Shown here piece after piece: positions 1 to 13,602 of a stretch of DNA of 64,000 nucleotides. The notes under the pieces were generated by a model that did not search any database, was not told the origin of the DNA, and saw only the letters and a list, made by a program, of their open reading frames with translations. Position 1 is the first letter of the stretch, and the number at the start of each line of letters is the position of its first letter. The DNA is from Stachybotrys elegans (taxonomy: Eukaryota; Ascomycota; Sordariomycetes; Hypocreales; Stachybotryaceae). Position numbers and translations under genes: made by a program. The stretch is from positions 1,488,001-1,552,000 of the forward strand of contig JAGPNK010000002.1 of assembly GCA_020746835.1 (NCBI GenBank), read 5' to 3'.

Positions 1-667
1 GCTAATTGCGTGGTTTGTTCAAGGTAAAGTATATCCATCTATCGATGGAATATAGCCCCGCCATTGTCGAGTGGTTTATCACGTCACCACATCAACCAAT
101 ACTCTTGGGTAGAGAATGACCTTTTGGCGATTATCATATATACTGATGACAAATTTAATATGGCATCATTTTGCGATTATTATATTCGCGGATGACAAAT
201 TGACATGGACCAGCCATAACGCTGCAGGAGGCCACATTTGAAGTCGACGCTGTATAAATACTCAACGACTGCAAGCAGTATTTGACAGCCCAAATGTGAT
301 ATACAGTTTCTGGACGCACCGATTAGAACACATATAGATATATAACACCGGGTAATAGCACTATGCTATACCATGGTCACCCCAGGCGGGAAGGACGTTT
401 GAGCGGAGCTTTTAGTGACTGTTCGGATAGGTCATGTTATGTTCCTCAGATAGATTTGATGTTGAATTCCAAATGTGAATTATAAAGACAAGAAGAGCCT
501 TGCAAATTGGTCTTGCATTTGATCTCGGTGATTAAACAATGTGTTGCACACGCGTGGGACCGCACAATATTCTCAGGATGTCAGGTTGGGATGGATTATT
601 TGTGGCTGAAGCTTGGCCTACATAGAAGCCATTAAGCGATCACCCTTCAACAGCAACTCGCTTACGA
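1..667. other. AT-rich intergenic stretch upstream of tRNA-His
   Basis: No open frame or RNA signature is visible. The stretch is more AT-rich than the rest of the window and holds an imperfect tandem duplication at about 127-213, listed separately. It may be a decayed repeat, but I cannot identify a family. Confidence 0.5.
127..213. repeat. Imperfect 46-bp direct repeat, two copies
   Basis: Two adjacent AT-rich units begin with the same word (GCGATTAT) at 127 and 173. Both then carry GATGACAAATT followed by an ATGG-like segment at matching offsets. The second copy is somewhat diverged. There are no inverted ends or coding potential, so it reads as a decayed local duplication. Confidence 0.5.
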
Positions 668-754
668 GCCGCGATCGTCTAGTGGTTAGGACATTAGTTT
701 GTGGTCAACTAATCGGAAACACTGAAAACGGCGGTTCGATTCCGCCTCGTGGCA
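668..754 (+). tRNA. tRNA-His (anticodon GTG) with a 15-nt intron
   Basis: The cloverleaf folds cleanly. The acceptor stem is 668-674 paired with 747-753, with discriminator A at 754. The D-stem is GTC 677-679 with GAC 690-692 around a loop containing GG. The anticodon stem 694-698 pairs with 721-725, the anticodon GTG is at 701-703 preceded by T, and the T-arm is a GGCGG/CCGCC stem around TTCGATT. An intron of 15 nt (705-719) sits at the canonical position after nucleotide 37; without removing it the anticodon stem cannot form. Fungal tRNA-His normally receives an extra 5' G after transcription by Thg1, and none is encoded here. A T6 run at 771-776 serves as the RNA polymerase III terminator. 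Confidence 0.93.
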
Positions 755-770
755 AGCGATCGAGTACCAA

Positions 771-776
771 TTTTTT
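771..776 (+). terminator. RNA polymerase III terminator (T6)
   Basis: Six T residues begin 17 nt after the tRNA-His 3' end, the usual pol III stop signal. Confidence 0.75.
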
Positions 777-841
777 GCCATTCAAATATATTCTGCCTTG
801 AGTAAGGTCTTATCCCTGTCATAGAATAGATGGAAGTGAGG

Positions 842-843
<2 letters not shown>

Positions 844-885
<42 letters not shown>
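844..885. repeat. T42 homopolymer
   Basis: An uninterrupted run of 42 T on the + strand lies 89 bp downstream of the tRNA. Read on the minus strand it is an A42 run, as a retroposed 3' tail would look, but no reverse-transcriptase frame or target-site duplication is visible nearby. A replication-slippage tract is equally possible. Confidence 0.9.
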
Positions 886-886
<1 letters not shown>

Positions 887-2626
887 GTTATAACATTATG
901 TACATACAGTGCATGAATCTTGTCATTGCTGTCAAGACCCATTATGACTACTTATGCCTGTGAAGATTTTTACATCGTGACATTGATATGCACTTTAATA
1001 TGACCTCATCGCAAATCAACATTTTAGCAGGCCAAGCGACATGTCGGGGGACCCATGCTCAAGGCAAGGCCACTGACATGCATGCGTATTACAGATTAAT
1101 CTGGCGATAGTGTCATTACTGTTAGATTACAGAGGTGGCAAGCATCATGGTGGCGCACTAGCTCTGCTGGCTGAGACTTATGGCACCGGAGGGACTCGAC
1201 CACGATGCTATGTAACATGGAGGTAAGATGAGACGGGCTACCTACGTTGTGAGCTAGCCGTGCAGGAGCCTTCAGCCAACGAATGTGTGTCAAAGGGGAC
1301 GCTGGTGATGTACGGTGTACATACGCCTTCGCTCGACGACTTTCCAGGCGCCGATCCATGGAGGGGCCCAGCGATCGGCAGGCCGCTACCATCTTGGATT
1401 TTGGTCGCTGTCATTTTGGTCTGATGGGGTTCTTTCCAGGCGAAACAAGTGCAATGAGGGCAAAGGACCAGTGGCCCCTTGGTGTCTCGACCATAGCCTG
1501 GTGCATGGTGCATGTCACGGACTCATCGCCTGCTGGTGCAAAAAAAGGTGAGAAGAAGAAAAGTAACCAAAAGAAATACCCAGAGGTGCAACACGTTATG
1601 ACACGGGTCAGGTAACAGAAAGAGGTAGTTGAAGCAGCGTGTGGGTTCGACTCAACTCCAAGGAGAGAAGATGAGCAGGAGAGAGGGAACCCATATTGTC
1701 CTCCTGCTCTCTCTGCAAGTCAGACTCTGTAAGCAAGGGGGTTATTCGTACAGTAAAGTAGTCCGGAACATGAGGTACCGGCGTCGCCTCATCTCGCCTC
1801 ACTCAGGACCCTTGACTCGTCGTGAGATCGCCACTTGAAAAAAAAAGTAATAACAATGAAAATGACAAAAGCAAGCCATCGCACTACATCTCAGCTGGTA
1901 CCTCCCATGTTACTCACAGGCCAGCTCTGATATGATTTTTTCCCCTTCTCTTCTGTCCATGGAAGCCATCATTCCCCTGCATAGCTGGACTCTGTTCGAG
2001 ACTTAATAACCCCAGCCGCCGAGACCAGGACAGGAAAATGTGGCCTAGCAGGTACATGCACTTGGGCATATTAGGGAGCAGGAATGTTTGCTTCGCCTGG
2101 TCCGAAGCCAGACCAAGACCAACGTATTGGTATGGCGGTGCCCGTTGAGCGAGGGAATGGAATAGTGAAGGGCCTGGAAGCCGGGTCTCCCCCGTGGGTT
2201 CTTGGGCTGGTGCTATTTCAAAGTACCGACGTCACACCTGCCGCCGCCAACCAGACCGCTTTCGGAGACGCTCTCGTGCAACGCATTTGCGCCATCAATT
2301 TCATTCCTCACGCACACCCCCCTCCAGTGGTGCTGGCTGGCCGTTAGCGGCACTAGCACGACTAGCCAGCATGTGTATGTATGTACATACACTTGGGAAT
2401 CGCGCCATGGCTCCTTGGTGCTTGGAACTTCTTTTGCCTTCCAAAGCTTCTTCCTTCGCATGCCGTCTTAGTCAGGCACGCATGGTGGCTTGAGATGGTT
2501 GACGGCCGAAAGGCTCATACCCCAGGTGGCGCCATGCGCTGCGAACGTGTTCCTCACGCACGCATCCCCTCCTTGATAATTACTCCTTCACTTGGTACTG
2601 CTTCTCTCGGGCAAGCGCCGATTTGC

Positions 2627-2649
2627 ATGTATGTATGTATGTATGTATG
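2627..2649. repeat. (ATGT)n microsatellite
   Basis: About five and a half ATGT units in tandem, non-coding. Confidence 0.85.
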
Positions 2650-3074
2650 GGGTCCGGAGAACCTCGGGACGAGGGGGGACGTTAGGTTGGCGCGCAGTGC
2701 AGGCCGGGTACCTTGCGTGGGGGATGCAGCATGTGGTGCGTCCCTGTTTCGCTGGCCGCCCATTACTGCCATTACCGCGGGCAGCAAGAAATCGTGCTGT
2801 GGGCTGGGAATAGAAGGAGCCTGCATTCGTGCACGCGCTTACATTACCACTAACAGTAAAGTAGACGGCAGTATCAGGTAGCATCGTGGCATGTATGCAT
2901 GCATACATCTCGTTGCATTCGCCATCCTCTTACCGCCCGCTGTTTCTGGCCAGAGGAGCCATGAGCCACCCCATCGCTGCCAAGTCCCGATGCTTGGTCC
3001 GGGAGATTCCACGCAATTCTGCCGCCTGCAGCAAGGGGACCCTGGCGCCAAGTCAGTCATGGCAGAAGCAACCG

Positions 3075-3110
3075 CAACAGCAACAGCAATAGCAGCAGCA
3101 GCAGCAGCAA
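3075..3110. repeat. CAG/CAA trinucleotide tract
   Basis: Interrupted CAA/CAG repeats ending in six consecutive AGC-type units. No credible coding frame uses it. Confidence 0.75.
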
Positions 3111-3592
3111 CACGGACCTCATGAGTGGAAAAGGCAGCAAATGTGGTGGCATTGGCTGGCTGCACGTTGCACGCAACTGCTGTAGACGGTTGCCACACCC
3201 TCTCTCTCTCTGTCTCTCAACAGTCAGGCAGGTTGCAGATGCAGGGTCGGTACCGCACTGTACCCTGCTGGAGGTAGCATGATTTACATTATTGCCTAGG
3301 TAGGATAGGTTCGGATACGATGCGTGATGATGGGTTGATGGGGGGGGCGTGTGTTGAGAGCGAGTCGAGGCCGCTTGGTTCTCCCTCCCTTCACTCCGCC
3401 GTGGCCGTGGCCGCTCCAGCCTCCGTCCAGGCCGCACTGCATCTAATTACTCCTGATACCTGTACCTACATATGCTTCGTAATAATCACAATAATAAGCA
3501 ATGGAACCTTGAACCACGCCCGGGGCAGGCGATTCTCGGCATCTCCACTGAGGCGCCTCCGCCATGACCATGATTCATTCACCAGCCCTTCC

Positions 3593-3600
3593 TATATAAA
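3593..3600 (+). promoter_or_regulatory. TATA box of the AN1 zinc-finger gene
   Basis: TATATAAA lies about 224 bp before the ATG at 3824. The stretch between is CT-rich, the usual look of a fungal 5' leader, which puts transcription start near 3625-3650. Confidence 0.6.
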
Positions 3601-3823
3601 GGACGATCCTCTTCACTCGTGCTCACGACGTCTTACCGCCTCTCTTCTCCTACCCCATCTCCCTGCTCCTCTCCTGCCGCTCCGTGGTTTGAATCGACGC
3701 CTCCATCTCCCTTGGCTGTCTGTCTCTACCGACTCTATTACCACCTTGCTCTCTCTCGTCAACTCGGCCCATCATTTGTCGTCGTTTGTCGTCGTCGATC
3801 GTACACCCTCACACCTATACACC

Positions 3824-4117
3824 ATGGCCCCCAAGCGAATCCGTTGCACCGCCAAGGAGTGCCGCGAGCCCGCACAGCGAATTGTCGGCGACTGCAGCTT
3901 CTGTGACGGCCACTTCTGCGGCAAGCATCGCTTGTTGGAGGACCACAAGTGCACCGGTCTGGAAGACGTAAGCATCACCCTCCCCCTACTCCCCTTTCAC
4001 AATAAATGTAAACTTAAACTGACATGTCATTTTGGTTATCAGTGCAAGAAGCAGTCTCACGAACGCAATGCTGCCCAACTGGAAGCCGAACGGACACAAG
4101 TCATCCGAGGCGTCTGA
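3824..4117 (+). CDS. Small AN1-type zinc-finger protein (72 aa)
   Basis: Two exons, 3824-3967 and 4043-4117, encode 72 residues. The zinc finger fits the AN1 pattern exactly, with ligands C8, C13, C24, C27, C32, H35, H41 and C43. It is followed by a short basic and polar tail. In larger relatives, AN1 fingers connect stress response and ubiquitin/proteasome or Cdc48 handling; here the finger is nearly the whole protein, so it would be an adaptor or a zinc-binding stress protein (inference). The ATG sits in a good context (CACCATGG) behind a TATA box and CT-rich leader. The 75-nt intron (GTAAGC...TATCAG) is a multiple of three and has no stop, so retention would add 25 residues between finger and tail. 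Confidence 0.9.
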   Translation: MAPKRIRCTAKECREPAQRIVGDCSFCDGHFCGKHRLLEDHKCTGLEDVSITLPLLPFHNKCKLKLTCHFGYQCKKQSHERNAAQLEAERTQVIRGV

Positions 4118-5646
4118 GCCGTTGGCCTTGGTCTTTGCCACCGCCTAGTTGGAAACCGGCCACCTAAGACCAGCGGAGACCAGTTGCGGAACCCGCCACC
4201 TGCATTCTCGGCGCCAAACCGACGCAACTCGCTCCCAGCTCCTCCTCGATCCCTCAGCGCCTTCTGTCTCCTGCGCTTGGTCTGCTGATTGCCGTCGACC
4301 ACTGCTCGCACCCCCCGAAACGATTTCTACGAACAAATCTCTTGCGCGTCGATTTTCTGTCTATTTTTTTTTCTTTCTTCTTCTCTTCTTATTTTTCTTC
4401 TCTGCCACTTTTTGTTTCCGCCAGCCTCACATTACTTTCCATACGGTGCGGCATTGTCGGTGGCGCTGGGATACTGGGCTGGCGGCGCAAGCGAGGCGCC
4501 ATTGTATTCTAGATAATCTGGTTTTGTCGAAACGGGCGTACTTGGTCTATCGTTGCGCGTTGTGTTGGGGGCAATAGCCGGGGAGTCGATATTTCTCGCT
4601 CCCCCTCCCCTTTTTGGAATTGACAAGAATCATTTCTTTCCAACGAAAAAAAAACTCGTCTGAACACGTCAGAAGGTCATCGTCGTTTGCACCCGTGCTA
4701 TTTCCACTTCTGCGCGCTGTCCGCCCTGCCCAGACTGTGTTTGGTCCCGCGAATGCCGCCGTTTCCTTATCATGACCGTTTTCCCCAATACCAGCCCCTT
4801 CCCTTGGCCACGAGGACAGACGGGATGGACCATAGATAGATAGGCGGTGGCTTAAAGTGGTGCACAAGGTCAGCCCGACGGACGGACCGCCGTAGGCTGG
4901 ACCATGGGCTCTTCCCACAGAAGACGAGATAAGGTATGGATGTCGCCGTAGGTCGCATGCCAGCCAGCTAGCACGCCCACCGTACACGCCCACTCCAGGA
5001 CGCTTGCTGATGCTGGCGTACTCCAGTAGTTGCCTGCCAGCCAAATGTCGGGACTCATCGTCTCCGCTGGGGCAGGGTGTGCTCTGCCGATGCAAAGTCC
5101 ATGCAGGGTTGGGTGTTCAGTAGGCATCGGTAATCCAATAGCGCCGACCCTTGTCTCCGCCGTGCTCCAGAGGGATAAGAGGGACCATCTCGCTGGCGAC
5201 CTTTGGATTGACCTGGTCGCTGCTTGGGCCTGCCTGGCCATGTACCGCGTGACGACCTTTGCTGCTTGGTGACATGCCATATATCTCACCAATATAATAT
5301 GAATTGTCTGTATCCAAGCTGCCGTACGGCACTGATGCATCACTAATGACTCTGTACCTCGCCGGGATACGTGGCTTGCATCCCCCCTCCCCCCCAATCT
5401 CGCAGGCAAGCTTGCCCATCCTCGCTACTGGCGCTCTGCCCGCCGCCCACGTCTCTCCCACTGGGCAAATTGTGATGTATCATGTATGGAAGGGCGTGGC
5501 CGGTGGGCGGTGCGCATGGACGCTGGCTTCCTTGCCGCGGAGAAAGATGTTAGCGTTGTACTTTACTAATCGTGCTCCATAGGAGGAGGGAGATGCGATG
5601 CAATGCAACGCAGGGGAATAACGCTAGGCCTCGGCCGGCTGGCCTG
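4118..5646. other. Intergenic; 3' flank of the AN1 gene and 3' flank of the endonuclease III gene
   Basis: It starts with the AN1 gene's 3' UTR, including a T/C-rich block near 4364-4420. No frame beyond this has recognisable composition or splice structure. The endonuclease III gene converges from the right. Confidence 0.5.
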
Positions 5647-6907
5647 CTATGCTACGCCATCCAACCCGGATCCAACAAGAGGCTCTTGGTCGACGACCTC
5701 CTCCTTGATCTTCACCTCGTGCTTGACCACCTCCGTCTTTGTCTTGATGAGACTGTCTTCGCCTTGTGCAACCTCTTGCTGCTCTTGCTTAATCCTACGC
5801 CCCTCAATGACCTTCTTGCGTTCTGCCGCCTTGCACAATCCTTGTAGTCCCAGCTCGCAGTGACCGCATTTGCGGCCGACTGGTAGGCACACCGCTTGGC
5901 CGAGGCCGACTAGCAGGTGGTTGATCTCGTGCCACCTATCCTGAGGTAGCCACGACTGTAGGGCAACCCGCGTCTCCTCGGGGTTCTTGGTCTTATTCCA
6001 CCCCCAGAGATTCGTGATGCGGTGCACATGCACGTCGACGCCGATGCCCTCGGTCCGCTTCCACGCTACCGACATGCAGAGATAAGCCATCTTGGGCCCA
6101 ACCCCGGGCAGGGACGTGAGGCCTTCAATGGTGTCGGGTATGTCGCCGTTCCATTTATCTCGGAGGATCTCAGCTGCTTGTTTGAGATATCTGGCTCCAA
6201 GTCAGCAATAGTCGCGAGAGCAAAGGCCAGCCATCATCCTACTTTGTCTTGTTGTTGTGAAACCCCACGGTCCAGATCATTTCGTTGAGGAGCTTGGGGT
6301 CTACGGCGAGCATGTTGTCCAGATTCAGACCAACGGGTGCTCCGGGTTTGTATGCAGGCAGCTCGGTCTGCAGGCGCTTCATGGCGACCGCATTGACCGT
6401 GTCCTTTGTCTGGCTCGACAGCATCAGGGCCACCAGCGTATGGAACCTTTGGTCCTTCGGGGACGCCTTGGGGTCGGCCAGGCGCTCGCAGCCCATCGTA
6501 TCGACAGCGGCACCATGCGCAGCTCCTCCTGGGGCGCGCATGGCCCTCACCACGTTGTACATCTCCTCCCAGTCCGATGGTGGCTCGACGACAGCCTCGC
6601 CCGCCTCGTTTGTAGTCTTCTTCGCGGGTTTCCGGGCCCGGCGGGGGCCCTTGGAGAGGGTGACATCCTCGACCAATTCATTCTTTATTATGGACGTAGG
6701 GGCCGCGCTCGGTGACCGTTTGCGCTTCTTGGCCGGAGGCTCAGCATAGTCCTCGATATCGACATTGGTCTTGCCGTCGATGCTCGGCTCGGACGCGTAC
6801 GCGAAACGGGCGAGAGATGATCGCGTGATTCGTCGTGGCGGGGAAGCTGATTCCTTGACGCGGTTGAATACTTTCGACGTGTCCTTGGATATTCGAGAAG
6901 TGCGCAT
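5647..6907 (-). CDS. NTH1: Endonuclease III-like DNA glycosylase/AP lyase
   Basis: Two exons, 6907-6243 and 6190-5647, joined across a 52-nt intron, encode 402 residues. The product excises oxidised pyrimidines and nicks abasic sites in base-excision repair, in the nucleus and commonly also in mitochondria. The core holds the helix-hairpin-helix motif LPGVGPKMA with catalytic Lys255 and the catalytic Asp274 in VDVHVHRI. The [4Fe-4S] ligands are C323, C330, C333 and C341. The first 80 residues or so are basic with a KKRKR cluster, a likely nuclear signal. The C-terminal tail after the cluster is long and charged. The start at 6907 gives MRTSRISK, the usual start of fungal orthologues; an in-frame upstream Met at 6997 looks like leader sequence. 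Confidence 0.93.
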
Positions 6908-7242
6908 CTTGTGTCGGACGCGCAGCTGGCAGGGTAAAATTGTGTCTGTGTAAGAGTAGATGGGAGAGTTTGTGACTACGGTGTCGCACGCTAGCAAAAG
7001 TCGCCATTGAACCCATGTCTAATTCGCCTTCCAATCTCCGACGACCCAGAATCAGGCTTAACGTCTACATGCATCACAAACCACATAGAATCATGATATC
7101 TGGTTGAAATGTACTTTCGTGTCTCATTAGTAGTATGTATGGTGCAGGCCGTGGCAATTGCCACTATCCATCAAGGTTCATCCCCGCCGCCCATACTAGA
7201 TGACTTTTCATCCCTACTTGATTCAACCCTTTCCTTCTGCTT
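6908..7242. other. Short intergenic spacer, tandem minus-strand genes
   Basis: This 335-bp spacer between the formaldehyde dehydrogenase stop and the endonuclease III start must hold the 3' UTR of the former and the promoter of the latter. No clear motif is seen. Confidence 0.5.
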
Positions 7243-9782
<2,540 letters not shown>

Positions 9783-12700
9783 ATGGCGCACAGATTCGTC
9801 GTACCCGACTCGAGCCCCCCGTCGAGCCCTGCCCCATCAACCCCCGAGAAGAAGTACAATGCGGCAGGCTTCTCCTTCATGGGCGAGAACCCCTCGACAA
9901 CCCCCGCGGGCCCTCCACCTTCGTCCGCTGCTTCCTTCACGCCTGCCGGCGCACCGTCCGATTCCTACCTGGGCAGCTCAATTATGCGCGGTGTGACTGG
10001 GTCCAAGCCTCTAAGCTTCGACATGCACTCTCAGAGCAGTAATGCGGGAAGGAAGCTGTTTGATAGGTCGGGAATGTCGAATGCGCCCCTGGGTCGGTCG
10101 ATTCGTGGCCGCGAGAGACAGCCCTCTGCCCTTAGCAGAGGATTCAGTGCCATCCAGGATGAAGACGACGAGGAAGAAGAAGAAGAAGAAGAAGAGGATG
10201 CTGAGGGCGAAGATGAGCTGCCCGCGCATCCTGGTAGTTTGTTTCGAAGATCTGTACCGCGCGCCATGCACGACGACGACGACACTGTGGATATAGACGC
10301 TGAGATGGAACGATTCCTAGAGAAGGATATGGAGGCGGAGGAGGATGAGGAAGAAGACGAAGAGGAAGAAGAGGACGAGGAAGAGCCTGCCGACGATGCA
10401 GAGGGCAGCTCGACGGGGTCGGATGATGGAGACATGTTCCTGAATATGCGCCACGATGACCGCCAATACGGAGAGCCCATAATAGGGGAGGAGTCGGATC
10501 TAATGGTTATGAGTGTACCAGCTGCAGATGCGCGCGTCATGCACGAAGCCGAAAGCCTCTTCCGCAGGTCATCAGCGCACCCCCGAGCATCCATCCGAGC
10601 CATCGATTTCCAGTTCGCATCGATTGCCAAAGACATCTATTCGCGCCAGGACGCCGCCACTGTCACCGAGTCGCGAGATCTGATCCTCAAGACGGAAGGC
10701 CTCATCTGCAGATTGTACGACGAAGGTGTCGGCACCGAGGACGACGCCGAGAAGATGGATAATTCCCTTGCCAACATCACTCACCAACTTGTGAGATTAT
10801 GGAACGAATATGTCGACGACTTGCCCCAACCTGAGGGGGAGTTTTATGCCAGCATCGGTCCCGGTTCAGAGAGTCATCCCATCGAGAAGGCGGCTTTTGT
10901 GGCACACTTGATTCTACGCATGCACCATTCTCGTTTCGACAATGGAACCGGCGAGGAGAGGGCGCCGCCACTGCCCGAGATTCTGTTCGATTGGATGAAA
11001 GCCAGCCATAACATGTATCCAGACCAGGTGCGCGAGGTCACCCGCTACCGACCTAGCCCCGCTTGCCATCCCATGTTCTGGCAGACTGTTCGATCAGCCC
11101 TGCTGCGAGGCGAGGTGGATGAAGCTGCCGAGCTGCTCAGGAATGCGGGATGGGAGCATGTCCAGAAGGGAACCCGGGGCGAGCGCGCCTACACCGGCAA
11201 AGCCCTCGAGAACGTAAGACGCTTTGCCGCAGCGACATGCGAAGTCTTGGACAAGTGCCCCGGAGCCAAGTCGGAGTGGGATATCTGGAACAGCGACTGG
11301 ACCTTGTTCCGCATCACTGCGCGAGGCGCGCTGGACCGCATGTCCTTGTTCGCGGAAGGCAACGACTCTTTCAACCCCAACGCATCATACCAGAGCGACT
11401 ATTCCGATGAGCAGACCCTATCAACTATGGCGAGGAAGGCGTCGAGCCAAGTCCCTTGGGATGTGTACGAAAACCTGCAGACCGTCTACGGCGTAATACT
11501 CGGAAACTCCGAGGCCATCCTCGAAACGGCGCAGGACTGGTGCGAGGCAACCATCGGCCTCGTGGGTTGGTGGGATGATGGCGCCCAGCACCACAAGAGC
11601 CTCCGAATTTCTCAATCACACAACCTGCTCGGTTCTACACCTGCCATCGGAGGATCTGATGACTACTTTGTTAGGCTTGCATCTGCATTCCATCTTGTTC
11701 TCCGCTCCGAGATGAGCCCCAACCCGATGAACCCTGTCGAGATTGCCGTCGCCTGCGCCTTTGAAGATAACGTCAATGCCGTGATCGGGCTCCTGCGCAT
11801 GTGGTCTCTTCCGATAGCATGCAGTGTGGCCGAGATTGCTTCGCTAGGACATTGGCTGCCCGCTACGCCAGCTGCCGCGCCGCTCCCCATGGACAGCCTC
11901 GATATGGACGACCTCGCGCTGCTTGGCATGACCCAGCCTACCGCCGACGATGTAGAGGGCATCAAAGACGCCACCCTGGTGCTGTACGCTCGAGAGCTGG
12001 CCGGCATCGAGCGCCTCTCCGATTCCGGCGACGGATGGGAAATGGCTATCCAGGTGTTGGGCCGAATGGATCTCCCTGCCAAGTCCGAGGAGACGGTGGG
12101 AGAGCTTCTCCGCGACCTTCTCGCAACGCTCGACGCAAGCTCGAGCACAACCGTCAATAAGATGTGGAGGATTCTCAACGATCTCGGCATGATCAACTTT
12201 GCCGAGGAGACCGCAGAGGTAAGAAGTCATTCTGTAACATGTCCAACTTGTGCTAACTTGTGACAGACCTTTGCCGAAATACTGACCAAGGAGTCACACC
12301 GTTATGGAGAAGCACTCTGGTACTTTGCCCTGTCACACCGCACAGACAAGGTGCGTGAGGTGCTGAACCTGCTGATATCCTATTCTCTGGTTCAATCCAC
12401 GGCATACCCCGCCGAGAAGGACATGGATAAGGACCTGAAGAGCCTGCTGCGGGACCGCACCGCCACGCTCGAGCGATGCGCCAAGCAGGATCTCGAGGCC
12501 GCCCAGATGCTGGGTCGCATGCTCAGTGGTTATGCCACGCTGAGGAAGTTTTACGAACTCCGCGACGAGCAGAAGCTCGAGAGCATATCGTCGTCCAAAG
12601 CCCTCGCCCTCCGCAAGCAGGCTGCTGTGGCCCTCGTGGCTGTCATCTCGAGTTCCGACGATAACATCCGCGGAGGTCTGTACGATGAAACCCGCGGTGC

Positions 12701-13166
12701 CGTGGTGAGTGAGGACTTCCTCCTCGCGCTGCTGGGCGAAGCCAGCGTCTTCATCAACCAGTCGCCCGCCGCCATTACCCTCGGCCAGATCGACACGCTG
12801 CTCAAGGCCATCGAGGACCTGCAGACCGTGGGCAGCCGCGTCTACTCGGTGTGCGACGACTTCTTCAACCTGGTCCTCTCCTCGGGCCAGGGTCTCAAGG
12901 GCTCTACGCCGACCGACCTGATGCGCAAGTCGACCACCTCCCTCAGCGGGAGCAGTTACATGATGATGACGGGGAGCTCGATGCTGGCGAGCCACATGCA
13001 CAAGTCGGGCGCGCCGGCAGGCAAGACGCAGCGCGGCTGGGACTGGAGGAAGGCCTGGTCTGTCAACACCAAGGGCGAGGACGTCCTTCGCAAGCTGCGC
13101 CTCGGCCTGGCCAAGGACCTGGCGGATCTGTGGCTGGAGGCGGCAGACGGAGCTGCTGTATTTTAA
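9783..13166 (+). CDS. NUP85: Nucleoporin Nup85-like protein
   Basis: Two exons, 9783-12218 and 12267-13166, with a 48-nt intron, encode 1111 residues. Nup85 is a scaffold subunit of the Y-shaped (Nup84/Nup107) complex of the nuclear pore. The helical body from about residue 270 matches the family in style, with a HPMFWQTVRSALLRGE segment followed by long alpha-solenoid helices to the end. The first 260 residues are a low-complexity extension rich in Ser and Pro, with two strongly acidic blocks near residues 130-155 and 183-203; yeast Nup85 is much shorter. The start is the first ATG after a CT/CA-rich leader (CTCACCATGG). The call rests on family resemblance, so another pore scaffold subunit is a remote alternative. 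Confidence 0.85.
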
Positions 13167-13602
13167 TCATTACCTTGCCCGCTTGTGGCGTGGGGGATAT
13201 CATAATGGATAATGGCGTTGGGCAGATTGTGTGTAAGTAGACAGGACTTAAAAACGGCTGCGGGCTTAAACGGCCTGCTGCCTATGATTTTTCATTGTGT
13301 GAATACTTGGAATACCATTTGTTTGGTATTTTATGCGATGGCATCCTCTGTGAAATTCCATCTGGTTATCTCTTTCTCTGTCAATGACTTGTATGATGTC
13401 GCCATCTGTTGACCCACTTTCATTGGCCGGTCCTCCGTCCGAGACCCGAGCTACCCCGGTAATTCTCGCTTCCCCCAAACTCTCCAATCCGATATCGCCG
13501 ATTTACAATAGTTAAAGGGCCCTATCAGGTCCGAAAAATTTCCCCACCAAAAACCATCCCGACAGCAACGTCTCGAGACAACAACAGCCGTCGCTGCGGA
13601 CC
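13167..13602. other. Intergenic spacer between Nup85 and aconitase-2 genes
   Basis: 436 bp between tandem plus-strand genes, made of the upstream gene's 3' UTR and the downstream promoter. No distinct element is recognised. Confidence 0.5.

Larger units (their letters stand above)
886..3592. other. Intergenic region with microsatellites, no supported gene
   Basis: Open frames here are short, overlap one another on both strands and look like no known family. The region holds an (ATGT)n run near 2627-2649 and a CAG-rich tract near 3075-3110, which explain several of the frames. From about 3300 it becomes pyrimidine-rich and leads into the promoter of the AN1 zinc-finger gene. Confidence 0.55.

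Noticed and set aside
1640..1665. Possible second tRNA T-arm (GGTTCGACTC)
   Set aside because: The flanking stem bases do not pair and no D-arm or anticodon stem lies upstream.
2381..2908. Overlapping frames around the ATGT microsatellite
   Set aside because: They are created by the repeat (MYVCMYV-type or HTYIHTY-type peptides) and overlap each other on both strands.
10031..10636. 201-codon Ser-rich frame opposite Nup85
   Set aside because: It is the reverse complement of the Glu/Asp-coding blocks; poly-Ser is what GAA/GAG/GAC runs give on the other strand.
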